Shown one piece after another: positions 51,304 to 60,109 of a stretch of 64,000 nucleotides of DNA. A program made the translations under genes and the position numbers. Under the pieces are notes generated by a model. It had not been told where the DNA came from. It saw only the letters and a program-made list of their open reading frames with translations, and searched no databases. The stretch comes from UBA3537 sp038138145 (GTDB lineage Bacteria > Bacteroidota > Bacteroidia > Flavobacteriales > Flavobacteriaceae): positions 186,001-250,000 of the forward strand of contig JAYQDD010000001.1 in NCBI GenBank assembly GCA_038138145.1, given 5' to 3'. How positions within the stretch are numbered: the stretch's first letter is position 1; each line of letters starts with the position of its first letter.

Positions 51304-53133
51304 ATGGCTGAAGAACAAACTACAAACGCAGAGGAGTCTACTCAATACACTCCAGTTGTTGAAACAACAACAAACGAAGCTCAATCTAATCCAGAGCAAT
51401 TTTTAAAAGATTTTAACTGGCACAATTACGAAGAGGGAATAGACCCTGTTGCAGACGAAAAACTCGATGAATTCGAAAAACTTGTTTCTGAAAACTTTGT
51501 TGAGACTTTAGATGATCAGGTTGTAGAAGGAACTGTAATTCACATTTCTGACCGCGATGCTATTATCGACATCAATGCAAAGTCTGAAGGTGTTATTTCA
51601 CTGAATGAGTTCAGATACAATCCAAATCTTGCTGTTGGTGACAAAGTGGAAGTCCTTATTGATGTTCGCGAGGACATTACAGGACAACTTGTGCTATCGC
51701 ATAGAAAAGCACGTGTCATTAAAGCATGGGATCGTGTCATTGCCGCCAATGAAACAGGCGAAATTGTCAATGGATTTGTGAAGTGCCGTACAAAAGGGGG
51801 TATGATTGTCGATGTATTTGGTATCGAAGCATTCCTTCCTGGATCTCAAATTGATGTTAAACCGATTAGAGATTACGATCAGTATGTGAACAAAACAATG
51901 GAATTCAAAGTGGTAAAAATCAACCACGAGTTCAAAAATGTTGTCGTATCACATAAAGCACTTATTGAAGCAGATATTGAAATTCAAAAGAAAGAAATCA
52001 TCAGTCAACTCGAAAAAGGTCAAGTTCTCGAGGGTATTGTCAAAAACATTACTTCTTATGGGGTATTTATGGATCTTGGAGGTGTTGATGGTCTTGTTCA
52101 TATTACGGACCTATCATGGTCAAGAATCAACCACCCAAGTGAAATTGTAGAACTCGATGAGAAACTCAACGTTGTTATCCTTGATTTTGATGAAGACAAA
52201 TCGAGAATACAATTGGGGCTTAAGCAGTTGAGCAAACACCCATGGGATGCTCTTGGTGAAGACGTTAAAGTCGGTGACGAAGTCGAAGGTAAAGTTGTCG
52301 TTATTGCAGACTATGGTGCATTTATTGAAGTCGCTGAAGGTGTAGAAGGATTGATTCACGTTTCAGAAATGTCTTGGTCTACGCACTTGCGCTCAGCACA
52401 AGATTTTGTAAGTGTTGGTGATGTTGTAAAAGCACAAATTTTGACACTCGACAGAGAAGATCGTAAAATGTCTTTAGGAATCAAACAACTTTCACAAGAT
52501 CCTTGGACCGATATTACTTCTAAATTCCCAGTAGGATTCAAACACAAAGGTATAGTAAGAAACTTTACAAACTTTGGTGTATTTGTTGAAATGGAAGAAG
52601 GAATTGATGGTCTTATTTACATCTCTGATTTGTCTTGGACTAAGAAAATTAAGCACCCAAGCGAATTTTGCGCTGTAGGTGATGAACTTGAAGTTGTTGT
52701 TCTCGAATTAGACGTAGAAGGAAGAAAATTGAGCTTAGGGCACAAACAAACCAAGGAAAATCCTTGGGATAAATATGAAGCTGAATTTGGTTTGAATACA
52801 AAGCATACAGCTTCAATATTAGAGCTTGTGGACAAAGGCGCAACAGTACAGTTCAACGACGATATTGTTGCATTTATACCTTCTCGTCACTTAGAGAAAG
52901 AAGACGGTACTAAACTTAAGAAAGGTGAAGAAGCAGAATTTGTTATCATAGAATTTAGCAAAGAATTCAAAAGAGTTGTTGCATCGCACACAGCGATCTT
53001 CAAAGCAGAAGAAGTGAAAAACGTTAAAGCTGCAGCTAAAAAAGCAGCCAAAGCCGCTTCTGAAGCCAAAACTACTCTTGGTGATGCAAATGAAGCACTT
53101 CAAGCGTTGAAAGACAAAATGGATGGCAAATAA
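51304..53133 (+). CDS. rpsA: 30S ribosomal protein S1
   Basis: A 609-residue protein with six S1/OB-fold repeats after an acidic N-terminal region (about 1-70). The repeats begin near GTVIHISDRDAIIDINAKSE, GEIVNGFVKCRTKGGMIVDV, GQVLEGIVKNITSYGVFMDL, GDEVEGKVVVIADYGAFIEV, KHKGIVRNFTNFGVFVEMEE and KHTASILELVDKGATVQFND. The C-terminal tail is Ala- and Lys-rich. S1 binds mRNA upstream of starts; in Bacteroidota, which rarely use Shine-Dalgarno pairing, it is thought to be important for initiation. It has its own promoter, a structured leader and a strong terminator. Confidence 0.97.
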   Translation: MAEEQTTNAEESTQYTPVVETTTNEAQSNPEQFLKDFNWHNYEEGIDPVADEKLDEFEKLVSENFVETLDDQVVEGTVIHISDRDAIIDINAKSEGVISLNEFRYNPNLAVGDKVEVLIDVREDITGQLVLSHRKARVIKAWDRVIAANETGEIVNGFVKCRTKGGMIVDVFGIEAFLPGSQIDVKPIRDYDQYVNKTMEFKVVKINHEFKNVVVSHKALIEADIEIQKKEIISQLEKGQVLEGIVKNITSYGVFMDLGGVDGLVHITDLSWSRINHPSEIVELDEKLNVVILDFDEDKSRIQLGLKQLSKHPWDALGEDVKVGDEVEGKVVVIADYGAFIEVAEGVEGLIHVSEMSWSTHLRSAQDFVSVGDVVKAQILTLDREDRKMSLGIKQLSQDPWTDITSKFPVGFKHKGIVRNFTNFGVFVEMEEGIDGLIYISDLSWTKKIKHPSEFCAVGDELEVVVLELDVEGRKLSLGHKQTKENPWDKYEAEFGLNTKHTASILELVDKGATVQFNDDIVAFIPSRHLEKEDGTKLKKGEEAEFVIIEFSKEFKRVVASHTAIFKAEEVKNVKAAAKKAAKAASEAKTTLGDANEALQALKDKMDGK

Positions 53134-53151
53134 ATTCATCTAAATAGTTTT

Positions 53152-53184
53152 AAAAAAACCCTTCTTTTTAAGAAGGGTTTTTTT
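53152..53184 (+). terminator. Terminator after rpsA
   Basis: Stem AAACCCTTCTT / AAGAAGGGTTT (53156-53180) with a 3-base loop, followed by a run of seven T, just past the rpsA stop codon. Confidence 0.9.
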
Positions 53185-53273
53185 GATTTTTAAAAGAATT
53201 AACTTTTTTTTGTAACTGAAAAAAACTGTTATAGTTAATTTTATATTTCAATAAACAAAAAAATAAAAAAAAT

Positions 53274-54860
53274 ATGGGTTTTCAGGAAATCCCCGCACAG
53301 TTTAAAATCAATTCATTAATTCATCAAAAAACCTATCTCGTTGGTGGTGAATTAAAATCATGGTCGGGTGCAACTTCCGATGTATATTCTACAATTTCTT
53401 CTACTGAAGATTACGCACCAACACTTTTGGGTTCAATTCCTTTGTTGGAAAAAGAACAAGCTATGGAAGCGCTTGATGCAGCATCTGAAGCATACAACAA
53501 CGGACAAGGTTTGTGGCCAACGATGAAAGTCGCCGATCGAATAGCATGTATGGAAAAATTTGCGAAACAAATGAAAACCAAACGTGCTGAAGTCGTCAAA
53601 TACTTGATGTGGGAAATTGGTAAAAACCTAAAAGACTCAGAAAAAGAATTCGATAGAACAGTCGACTATATTTTAGACACTATAGATGACTATAAGCAGC
53701 TCGATCGAAATGCGGCTAAATTTCATAAGCACTCTGGTGTTTATGCCCACATACGAAGAGGACCGTTAGGGGTTGTATTGTGTTTAGGGCCATACAACTA
53801 TCCATTAAACGAAACCTTTGCCCTTTTGATCCCCGCATTAATTATGGGGAATACCACCATTTTTAAACCCGCAAAATTGGGGGTTCTTTTGCTTACACCG
53901 TTAATGGAGGCCTTTCAAAATAGCTTCCCCAAGGGCGTGGTCAATATCCTTTTTGGACGTGGTAGAACGCTCGCTTCACCACTTATGGAAACAGGTAAAA
54001 TAGATGTTTTGGCACTTATCGGACACAGCAATTCGGCTAATGCACTTCAAAATGCACACCCAAAGAAAAATAGACTTAGAATTGTTCTTGGTCTTGAGGC
54101 CAAAAACCCAGCCATTGTCCTTCCAGATGCCGATTTGGATTTAGCGGTTAAAGAATGTATTGCGGGTACTTTATCCTTCAATGGGCAGCGTTGTACAGCG
54201 TTGAAAATTTTGTACGTGCATGAAACTATTTTTGATGCATTTAAAGATAAATTTTGTGCAGAAGTAGATGCACTTAAGTTTGGGAATCCATGGGAAGATG
54301 GCGCCATGCTTACACCACTTCCAGAACCCAATAAACCTGATTATATCGAAGGATTGATCCAAGATGCAAAGGAAAAAGGGGCAACAATACTAAATGAAAA
54401 AGGAGGAATGCGCAGCGAAAACTACATTTTTCCATCGGTACTCTATCCAGTAAACAAGACCATGGATGTGTATCATGAGGAACAATTTGGACCTGTAATA
54501 CCAATCATGACCTTCAACGATATTCAACAACCTTTGGACGATATGGCGGAATCTAATTACGGTCAGCAAGTCAGTGTTTTTGGAAAAGATATTAAAACTC
54601 TTGCACCACTGATTGATACGCTTGTAAATTTGGTTTGTCGCGTAAATTTAAACAGTTCTTGCCAGCGTGGACCAGATGTTTTTCCTTTTACAGGAAGAAA
54701 AGACTCTGCATTTAGTACATTGAGTGTGCGTGATGCCTTACGTTCATTTTCCATTCGTACTTTTGTAGCGGCAAAAGATAATCCATACAACAGTGAAATT
54801 TTAAAAGAAATGCTTGACGAAAAGCAGTCCAATTTCATTAGTACAGATTATCTATTGTAA
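53274..54860 (+). CDS. gapN: NADP-dependent glyceraldehyde-3-phosphate dehydrogenase-type aldehyde dehydrogenase
   Basis: A 528-residue member of the aldehyde dehydrogenase superfamily. Features are RRGPLGVVLCLGPYNYPLNE (NADP-binding region), FKPAKLG, LIGHSNSANAL, the Glu in GLEAKNPAIVLPDADLD, and the catalytic Cys in FNGQRCTALKILYV. The pattern fits the non-phosphorylating GapN group, which makes 3-phosphoglycerate and NADPH from glyceraldehyde-3-phosphate without ATP gain. The catalytic Cys is at about residue 306. It is transcribed alone. Other aldehyde substrates cannot be excluded from sequence. Confidence 0.85.
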   Translation: MGFQEIPAQFKINSLIHQKTYLVGGELKSWSGATSDVYSTISSTEDYAPTLLGSIPLLEKEQAMEALDAASEAYNNGQGLWPTMKVADRIACMEKFAKQMKTKRAEVVKYLMWEIGKNLKDSEKEFDRTVDYILDTIDDYKQLDRNAAKFHKHSGVYAHIRRGPLGVVLCLGPYNYPLNETFALLIPALIMGNTTIFKPAKLGVLLLTPLMEAFQNSFPKGVVNILFGRGRTLASPLMETGKIDVLALIGHSNSANALQNAHPKKNRLRIVLGLEAKNPAIVLPDADLDLAVKECIAGTLSFNGQRCTALKILYVHETIFDAFKDKFCAEVDALKFGNPWEDGAMLTPLPEPNKPDYIEGLIQDAKEKGATILNEKGGMRSENYIFPSVLYPVNKTMDVYHEEQFGPVIPIMTFNDIQQPLDDMAESNYGQQVSVFGKDIKTLAPLIDTLVNLVCRVNLNSSCQRGPDVFPFTGRKDSAFSTLSVRDALRSFSIRTFVAAKDNPYNSEILKEMLDEKQSNFISTDYLL

Positions 54861-54968
54861 AGCGTTTTCGTCTTTGGTGTAAAATTAAATTTGCGTAGTG
54901 AACCCTATGCGAGAATAGGTATATCAAATTTTTCTATTACCTTTGCGCACGAATATGTCAAACATACT

Positions 54969-55508
54969 ATGAGTCAAAAAGTTTTACTGAACGAAAAAGA
55001 AGTAAACATTATCCTCCACCGATTGGCTTGTCAACTCATTGAAAAACACAACGATTTTTCGAACACCATTCTAGTAGGTTTACAACCAAGAGGAAAATAC
55101 TTAGTAGATCGGCTCACGCAATTATTAGCATCAGATTATAACGTTTCTAACCCCCAAGTGGGTTACCTAGATATTACCTTTTACAGAGATGATTTTAGAA
55201 GATCTAACAAAGTACTTGAAGCAAGTGCAACAGAGATGGACTTTATTGTTGAAGGTAAAAATGTAGTTTTTATAGATGATGTATTATACACAGGACGCAG
55301 TATTCGTGCTGCGCTAACGGCTATTCAGTCTTATGGCCGTCCAAAAAGCATAGAATTACTCATTTTGATCGACCGAAGATTTAGTAGACATTTGCCTATT
55401 CAACCCGATTATCGTGGTCGTCAGGTCGATGCCATAGATGAAGAAAAAGTTATAGTCAACTGGAAAGAAACACAAGGTGAAGACGCCGTTTATTTGATAA
55501 AACAATAG
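54969..55508 (+). CDS. pyrR: PyrR-type pyrimidine regulator / uracil phosphoribosyltransferase
   Basis: A 179-residue phosphoribosyltransferase-fold protein. I chose ATG 54969 (MSQKVLLNEKEVNIILHRLA), because the upstream frame is not coding-like and carries a TACCTTTG promoter element at 54938-54945. Family elements are LVGLQPRGKYLVDRL and the PRPP-binding loop VVFIDDVLYTGRSIRAAL. In other bacteria PyrR binds pyr mRNA leaders and has weak UPRTase activity. It is the first gene of the run with pyrB, an unknown gene and rnz. No typical PyrR-binding hairpin is seen in the short leader, so regulation through RNA binding is unproven here. Confidence 0.92.
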   Translation: MSQKVLLNEKEVNIILHRLACQLIEKHNDFSNTILVGLQPRGKYLVDRLTQLLASDYNVSNPQVGYLDITFYRDDFRRSNKVLEASATEMDFIVEGKNVVFIDDVLYTGRSIRAALTAIQSYGRPKSIELLILIDRRFSRHLPIQPDYRGRQVDAIDEEKVIVNWKETQGEDAVYLIKQ

Positions 55509-55511
55509 ATT

Positions 55512-56441
55512 ATGAGCACATTGAGTGTAGATCACTTATTAGGAATTAAACAGCTTACAAAAGATGACATTCATTTAATTTTTGAAACTGCCGATCATTT
55601 TAAACAAGTCATCAATCGTCCCATAAAAAAAGTCCCTTCACTCCGAGATATAACTATTGCTAATCTCTTTTTTGAAAACTCGACACGTACCAAACTTTCT
55701 TTTGAAATTGCTCAAAAACGCCTTTCGGCTGATGTTATTAATTTTTCTGCTGGTCAATCTTCCTTAAAAAAAGGCGAAACCCTTATTGATACCGTCAATA
55801 ACATTTTGTCCATGAAGGTAGATATGGTGGTCATGCGCCACCCAAAACCCGGTGCTGCAGAATTTTTGATGCGTCATGTCGATGCGAAAATCATTAATGC
55901 TGGTGATGGTGCGCACGAGCATCCTACACAAGCCCTATTGGATACCTATTCGATTCGTGAGCGATTGGGTACGGTTGCCGATAAAAAAGTTGTTATTGTA
56001 GGGGATATTTTACACAGTAGAGTAGCCCTTTCCAATATTTTCGCACTCCAGCTTCTTGGTGCTGAAGTTATGGTTTGTGGTCCAAAATCTTTAATCCCAA
56101 AACACATTGAAGACCTCGGTGTCCAAGTAGAAACTAACCTGAAAAAAGCCCTTGAATGGTGTGATGTTGCCAATATGCTACGCGTTCAAAATGAACGCAT
56201 GGAAGTCAGTTATTTTCCATCAACACGAGAATATACCCAACAATATGGCGTCAACAAAGCGCTTTTAGATGAGCTGGAACACCCAATCGTCATTATGCAC
56301 CCTGGCCCTATCAATAGAGGTGTAGAAATTACAAGCGATGTTGCCGATTCCGATCAAGCGATTATTTTGGATCAAGTAGAAAATGGTGTTGCCATTCGAA
56401 TGGCCGTGACCTATTTATTAGCTTCAAAAATTAAGTCCTAA
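55512..56441 (+). CDS. pyrB: Aspartate carbamoyltransferase catalytic subunit
   Basis: A 309-residue enzyme that condenses carbamoyl phosphate and aspartate in pyrimidine synthesis. The carbamoyl-phosphate loop is FENSTRTKLSFEIA, a second Lys/Ser loop is SSLKKGETLIDT, HPTQALLDTYSI is the aspartate-side signature, and HPGPINRGVEI is close to the C-terminus. It is 3 bases after pyrR. Its stop codon overlaps the next start by one base (TAATG). No pyrI regulatory subunit gene is nearby, consistent with the unregulated or PyrR-controlled class. Confidence 0.96.
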   Translation: MSTLSVDHLLGIKQLTKDDIHLIFETADHFKQVINRPIKKVPSLRDITIANLFFENSTRTKLSFEIAQKRLSADVINFSAGQSSLKKGETLIDTVNNILSMKVDMVVMRHPKPGAAEFLMRHVDAKIINAGDGAHEHPTQALLDTYSIRERLGTVADKKVVIVGDILHSRVALSNIFALQLLGAEVMVCGPKSLIPKHIEDLGVQVETNLKKALEWCDVANMLRVQNERMEVSYFPSTREYTQQYGVNKALLDELEHPIVIMHPGPINRGVEITSDVADSDQAIILDQVENGVAIRMAVTYLLASKIKS

Positions 56442-56773
56442 TGAAGTTTGAACTAAAAGATCAAAACATTCTTGTTTATCAGGAGGAACAACTTTCTTCT
56501 GAATTTTTTGCCGCATACGACCTTCATTACCCTGAATTTCAATCCTATAACATCATTTTTTTTCCTGCAAAAGCTCAAGTACTGACATCAGATTTTTCTA
56601 ATGCTTTATTTGAGTTTACAAAAGCGCATCAAGCCCAAAAGAAATCATTTGTTGTTGTATCTGCTCATTGGATAAGCAATGAACTCCCAGAAGAACTAGT
56701 ATGTGTACCCACTTTGCAGGAAGCCATCGACCTTATAGAAATGGACGAAATGCAACGTGATTTAGGATTTTAA
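56441..56773 (+). CDS. Conserved hypothetical between pyrB and rnz
   Basis: A 110-residue soluble protein that I do not assign to a named family. It has alternating beta and alpha pattern (NILVYQEEQLSSEFFAAYD, SFVVVSAHWISNELPEELV, VPTLQEAIDLIEMDEMQRD), and its C-terminal segment resembles STAS-like or small regulatory domains weakly. It overlaps pyrB by one base and ends 11 bases before rnz, so translational coupling is expected. Flavobacterial homologues are often annotated as ribonuclease Z because of this neighbour, but the nuclease motif is absent. Confidence 0.75.
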   Translation: MKFELKDQNILVYQEEQLSSEFFAAYDLHYPEFQSYNIIFFPAKAQVLTSDFSNALFEFTKAHQAQKKSFVVVSAHWISNELPEELVCVPTLQEAIDLIEMDEMQRDLGF

Positions 56774-56784
56774 AAATTTAGACT

Positions 56785-57690
56785 GTGAAACTAACGATAT
56801 TGGGATGCTATAGTGCTACGCCTAGAATTTCTGCGCATACGACTGCTCAGGTTTTGGAGTCTAGAGGACATACTTTCCTCATAGATTGTGGGGAAGGCAC
56901 TCAAATGGAGTTGAGAAAAAACAGAGTAAAATTCAACCAAATCAAGCATGTTTTTATCTCTCATTTGCATGGTGATCATTGTTTTGGTCTGATTGGATTG
57001 ATTTCCACGTTTCGTTTGCTTAATCGTGAAGCGGATTTACATATTTATGGCCCAGAAGGGATAAAGGAACTCATCATGTTGCAAATGAAATTATCAAAGT
57101 CATGGATCAATTTTAGCCTAATATTTCATGAATTAAAAGCTCTTGAATCAACGCTTATTTTCGAAGATCATAAAATTGAAGTGCATACCATTCCTCTCGA
57201 TCATAGGGTGTATACCAACGGATTTTTATTTAAAGAAAAACCATTTGACCGCAAACTGCTTATTGAGGAAGCAGTAGCCAAAAATATTGATGTTGCATAC
57301 TACAGGAAACTCAAACAAGGCGACGATGTCATCAACAATGATGGTGTGTTGATTCCAAATGCTGAAGTAACAACAGAAGGAATTCGACCTAAAAGCTATG
57401 CTTTTTGCAGCGATACGGCGTACAATGAAGCGGTTATACCACTGGTCAAAAACGTTGATGTTTTGTACCACGAATCTACGTTTTTGGATGCACATGCCGA
57501 TTTATGTGCAAAAACGAAGCACTCAACAGCAAAGCAAGCGGCTACAATTGCCAAAAAAGCGGAGGTCGGAACGCTTATTCTTGGCCACTATTCATCGCGC
57601 TATACAGATTTGGAAGAGTTTAAAACTGAGGCCCAAACTGTTTTTGATCGTGTAGACCTTGCTGAGGATGGACGTGTATTTTCAATTTGA
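56785..57690 (+). CDS. rnz: Ribonuclease Z
   Basis: A 301-residue metallo-beta-lactamase fold endonuclease that removes the 3-prime trailer of tRNA precursors. The zinc motif HLHGDHCFGL is at about residue 60, with further ligands in SHLHGD, HESTF (HESTFLDAHAD) and ILGHYSSRY near the C-terminus. It starts with GTG at 56785. The encoded tRNA-His here already carries CCA, for which tRNase Z is generally inhibited, so its substrates are other tRNAs. It is the last gene of the pyrR-pyrB run. Confidence 0.94.
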   Translation: MKLTILGCYSATPRISAHTTAQVLESRGHTFLIDCGEGTQMELRKNRVKFNQIKHVFISHLHGDHCFGLIGLISTFRLLNREADLHIYGPEGIKELIMLQMKLSKSWINFSLIFHELKALESTLIFEDHKIEVHTIPLDHRVYTNGFLFKEKPFDRKLLIEEAVAKNIDVAYYRKLKQGDDVINNDGVLIPNAEVTTEGIRPKSYAFCSDTAYNEAVIPLVKNVDVLYHESTFLDAHADLCAKTKHSTAKQAATIAKKAEVGTLILGHYSSRYTDLEEFKTEAQTVFDRVDLAEDGRVFSI

Positions 57691-57705
57691 ATCCTGTTTA
57701 TTACT

Positions 57706-57879
57706 TCACAAATAGGTATACACCCGTGTACTCAACAAAAAAGTAATTCCAAATAAGACTAAAATGTAAAACCAACGTTTTTTGGTTCTAGGTTTTCTAA
57801 TTTTTTTAACCAGTAAATAGATAAAATAAGCATATAACAACAAGGTTACTATATCAGAAACGATGTCAATTGTACTCAT
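57706..57879 (-). CDS. Small two-helix membrane protein, 57 residues
   Basis: A short frame from ATG 57879 to TGA 57706-57708. It reads a polar N-terminus (MSTIDIVSDI), a first hydrophobic helix (VTLLLYAYFIYLLV, residues 11-24), a strongly basic loop (KKIRKPRTKKR), and a second helix (WFYILVLFGITFLLSTRVY). This positive-inside loop pattern with flanking hydrophobic helices is what a real small membrane protein looks like. I see no family. It converges on rnz with 15 bases between and lies downstream of the TIGR02757 gene on the minus strand? No: that gene is upstream of it at 58032-58829, in the same direction, 152 bases away. Confidence 0.6.
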   Translation of the reverse strand: MSTIDIVSDIVTLLLYAYFIYLLVKKIRKPRTKKRWFYILVLFGITFLLSTRVYTYL

Positions 57880-58031
57880 AACTAGTTAAATACGTTACTA
57901 AAAAGAATCTTAAACTTGTAAACGTACTTCTGAACAACTATACAAACGACAAAACGAACACGCCGAATAAGAATATATTTCTGAGAAAAGTTATTTTCTG
58001 GGGCAAGTAGAAGTTCAAATTTATAAAAAAA

Positions 58032-58829
58032 TTAAAAATTTTCAAAAACACCCAGACCAAATAATGCGAAATCATATTTAACAGGATCTTTGTTGTCAAA
58101 TTTTCGAAGGTTTTGGTCTAATTCTGCCAATGCTTTGGCATCATTTTGTGTTCTGCTCAAAAGCCCTAGTTTTCGAGCAACGCTACCAGAATGTACATCC
58201 AAAGGGCAGGAGAGAAGGGTAGGTGAAAGGGTTTTCCAAAGGCCAAAATCAACTCCAGAGTCATTGGGACGTACCATCCAACGCAAAAACATATTGATGC
58301 GTTTTGCAGCCGAATTTTTTAATGGATCACTAATGTGTTTTTCAGTTCTTTTGGTATGTTCTATTTCAAAAAATAGGGTTTTGAATTTGTGAATAGCATA
58401 CTGCAAATGTCCATCTTTACTGTTTTGAAAAAAAACGGATTCTATACCATCGTGTTTTGAATAGATATGCCGCAGACTTTTGATGAATTGTTTTGCATCA
58501 GTGCTGTTGAATGTACGATGAACAAAGCCTTCAAAAACAGATAAATCTTGTGGTTGATGTGTCATCACAAAATCATAGGGCGCATGATCCATAAGTGCCA
58601 CAAACCGCTGTGCATTTTTGATAATACTTTTTCGATTGCCCCAAGCAATAGTCGCAGTCAAAAAAGCAGCAATTTCAATGTCTTCTTTTTTAGAAAATAA
58701 ATGTGGTACTTGTATAGGGTCACTCTCAATAAACTGTGTAGTGTTGTAGTGTTGGACTTTGGCGTCTAAAAACTGCTTGAGTTCCTCAAAACTCAATCCA
58801 TTATAGGATTTAAGATGACACTTGCCCAT
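58032..58829 (-). CDS. TIGR02757 (DUF2400) family protein
   Basis: A 265-residue soluble protein of the TIGR02757/DUF2400 family, found mostly in Bacteroidota and a few other lineages. Conserved elements are DPIQVPHLFSKKEDIEIAAF, AWGNRKSIIKNA, and RMFLRWMVRPNDSGVDFG, where the Arg-Trp-Met-Val-Arg part recalls DNA glycosylase-like helix-hairpin-helix neighbourhoods. The fold has been related to HhH-GPD glycosylases by some annotators, which I could not confirm. Function is unknown. It overlaps the ABC transporter ATPase by 20 bases. Confidence 0.85.
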   Translation of the reverse strand: MGKCHLKSYNGLSFEELKQFLDAKVQHYNTTQFIESDPIQVPHLFSKKEDIEIAAFLTATIAWGNRKSIIKNAQRFVALMDHAPYDFVMTHQPQDLSVFEGFVHRTFNSTDAKQFIKSLRHIYSKHDGIESVFFQNSKDGHLQYAIHKFKTLFFEIEHTKRTEKHISDPLKNSAAKRINMFLRWMVRPNDSGVDFGLWKTLSPTLLSCPLDVHSGSVARKLGLLSRTQNDAKALAELDQNLRKFDNKDPVKYDFALFGLGVFENF

Positions 58830-59472
58830 CAGTTATAGTGATTTTTCGGTCGGCCATATTGGCCAATTCATCGTTGTGTGTCACAATGATAAATGTGTAT
58901 CCAAAGGCATCTCTGAGTTCAAAAAATAACTGGTGCAATTGTGTTGCAGAAGTACTGTCTAAGTTTCCAGAGGGTTCATCGGCCAAAACCAAAAGCGGAT
59001 CATTAATCAATGCTCGAGCAACAGCAACGCGTTGTTGTTCACCACCCGAGAGTTCACTTGGTTTATGATTCAGTCGTGTGCTTAGTCCGAGAAAATCCAA
59101 TATTTTTTTTGCTTTTTCTGTGGCTTCTTTTTCAGAAGTGCCTTTTATGTATGCCGGAATACATACATTTTCCAAGGCGGTAAATTCTGGTAACAATTGA
59201 TGGAATTGAAAAATAAATCCTAAATGTTCGTTTCTGAACTTAGCCAATTCTTTAGGGGTAAGTGTTCCAATGTCGATATCGTTAATCCTTAAAGAAGCCC
59301 CTTCAGATTCAGCTGCTTTATCAAGTGTTCCTAAAATCTGCAACAAAGTTGTTTTGCCTGCACCAGAAGGTCCAACAATAGAAACAATTTCTCCTTTGTT
59401 GATGTTCATATTTACTCCCTTCAATACATGGAGTTCATCATAATGCTTGTGAATGTTTTCGGCGCGAATCAT
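58810..59472 (-). CDS. ABC transporter ATPase, LolD type
   Basis: A 220-residue ATP-binding subunit. I chose ATG 59472 (MIRAENIHKHYDELHVLKGV). Walker A is GPSGAGKTT, the Q-loop FQFHQLLPEFTALENV, the ABC signature LSGGEQQRVAVARAL, and Walker B LVLADEPSG, with H-loop THND. It resembles LolD, the ATPase that powers lipoprotein release from the inner membrane, and MacB-type ATPases. No LolC/E permease lies next to it, so the partner is elsewhere. It overlaps the TIGR02757 gene by 20 bases and is divergent from msrA. Confidence 0.9.
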   Translation of the reverse strand: MIRAENIHKHYDELHVLKGVNMNINKGEIVSIVGPSGAGKTTLLQILGTLDKAAESEGASLRINDIDIGTLTPKELAKFRNEHLGFIFQFHQLLPEFTALENVCIPAYIKGTSEKEATEKAKKILDFLGLSTRLNHKPSELSGGEQQRVAVARALINDPLLVLADEPSGNLDSTSATQLHQLFFELRDAFGYTFIIVTHNDELANMADRKITITDGQVSS

Positions 59473-59566
59473 ATTTGTAAATTTAATGGATATGAAGCTG
59501 ATGTGCAATCATATTATGTTTTTTTCATGTTAACTTTTACTAACTTTGGATTTTAATTTTCAATTG

Positions 59567-60109
59567 ATGGAACAAGCAATTTTTTGTGGTGGTTGTTTTT
59601 GGTGTACCGAAGCGGTTTTCAAGCGTTTGAAAGGCGTTTTAAGTGTTCGTTCGGGCTACACTGGGGGTTTTATAAAAAATCCTGCTTATCGAGAAGTCTG
59701 TCAAGGACGGACAGGTCATGCAGAAGGTATTCTTATAGAGTATGATGCCCAACAGGTTTCGTATCAAGAATTACTTGAAGTGTTTTTTGCGACGCACAAC
59801 CCAACAACCTTGAATCGACAAGGTTATGATGTGGGGTCACAGTACCGTTCAGCAATTTTTTACACCAATAGGCATCAACAAGAAACGGCACAACATTATA
59901 TGAATTTGTTGGCATCTTCAGCGGTTTTTTTAGATCCTATTGTAACTACTTTAGAACCTTTGGATGTTTTTTATGATGCAGAAATGGAACACCACGATTA
60001 TTATGATCAAAATACAGAACAATCCTATTGTCAGTTTGTGATTTTACCCAAAATAAATGTTTTAGAACAGCGTTTTAAAGAAAAACTAAAATCTAATGAA
60101 CCTACATAA
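59567..60109 (+). CDS. msrA: Peptide-methionine (S)-S-oxide reductase
   Basis: A 180-residue MsrA. I chose ATG 59567 (MEQAIFCGGCFWCTEAVF); the upstream TTG would add only seven residues. The signature GGCFWCTEAVF has the catalytic Cys followed by Phe-Trp. YTGG and GHAE(G) are conserved, and the C-terminal region keeps YCQFVILPK. The second Cys of GCFWC and another in the C-terminal half may resolve the disulfide. A TAACTTTG element at 59541-59548 is a candidate promoter. It completes a set of three Msr enzymes in the window with the two MsrB. The end overlaps the next gene by 14 bases. Confidence 0.95.
   Translation: MEQAIFCGGCFWCTEAVFKRLKGVLSVRSGYTGGFIKNPAYREVCQGRTGHAEGILIEYDAQQVSYQELLEVFFATHNPTTLNRQGYDVGSQYRSAIFYTNRHQQETAQHYMNLLASSAVFLDPIVTTLEPLDVFYDAEMEHHDYYDQNTEQSYCQFVILPKINVLEQRFKEKLKSNEPT

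Noticed and set aside
53134..53273. Small gene between rpsA and the GapN-like gene
   Set aside because: Apart from the rpsA terminator the segment is AT-rich with stops in all frames and no codon bias.
54904..54919. CCTAT/ATAGG inverted repeat as a PyrR-binding hairpin before pyrR
   Set aside because: It lies upstream of the promoter-like TACCTTTG at 54938-54945 and would not be in the transcript; the stem is short and lacks a conserved loop.
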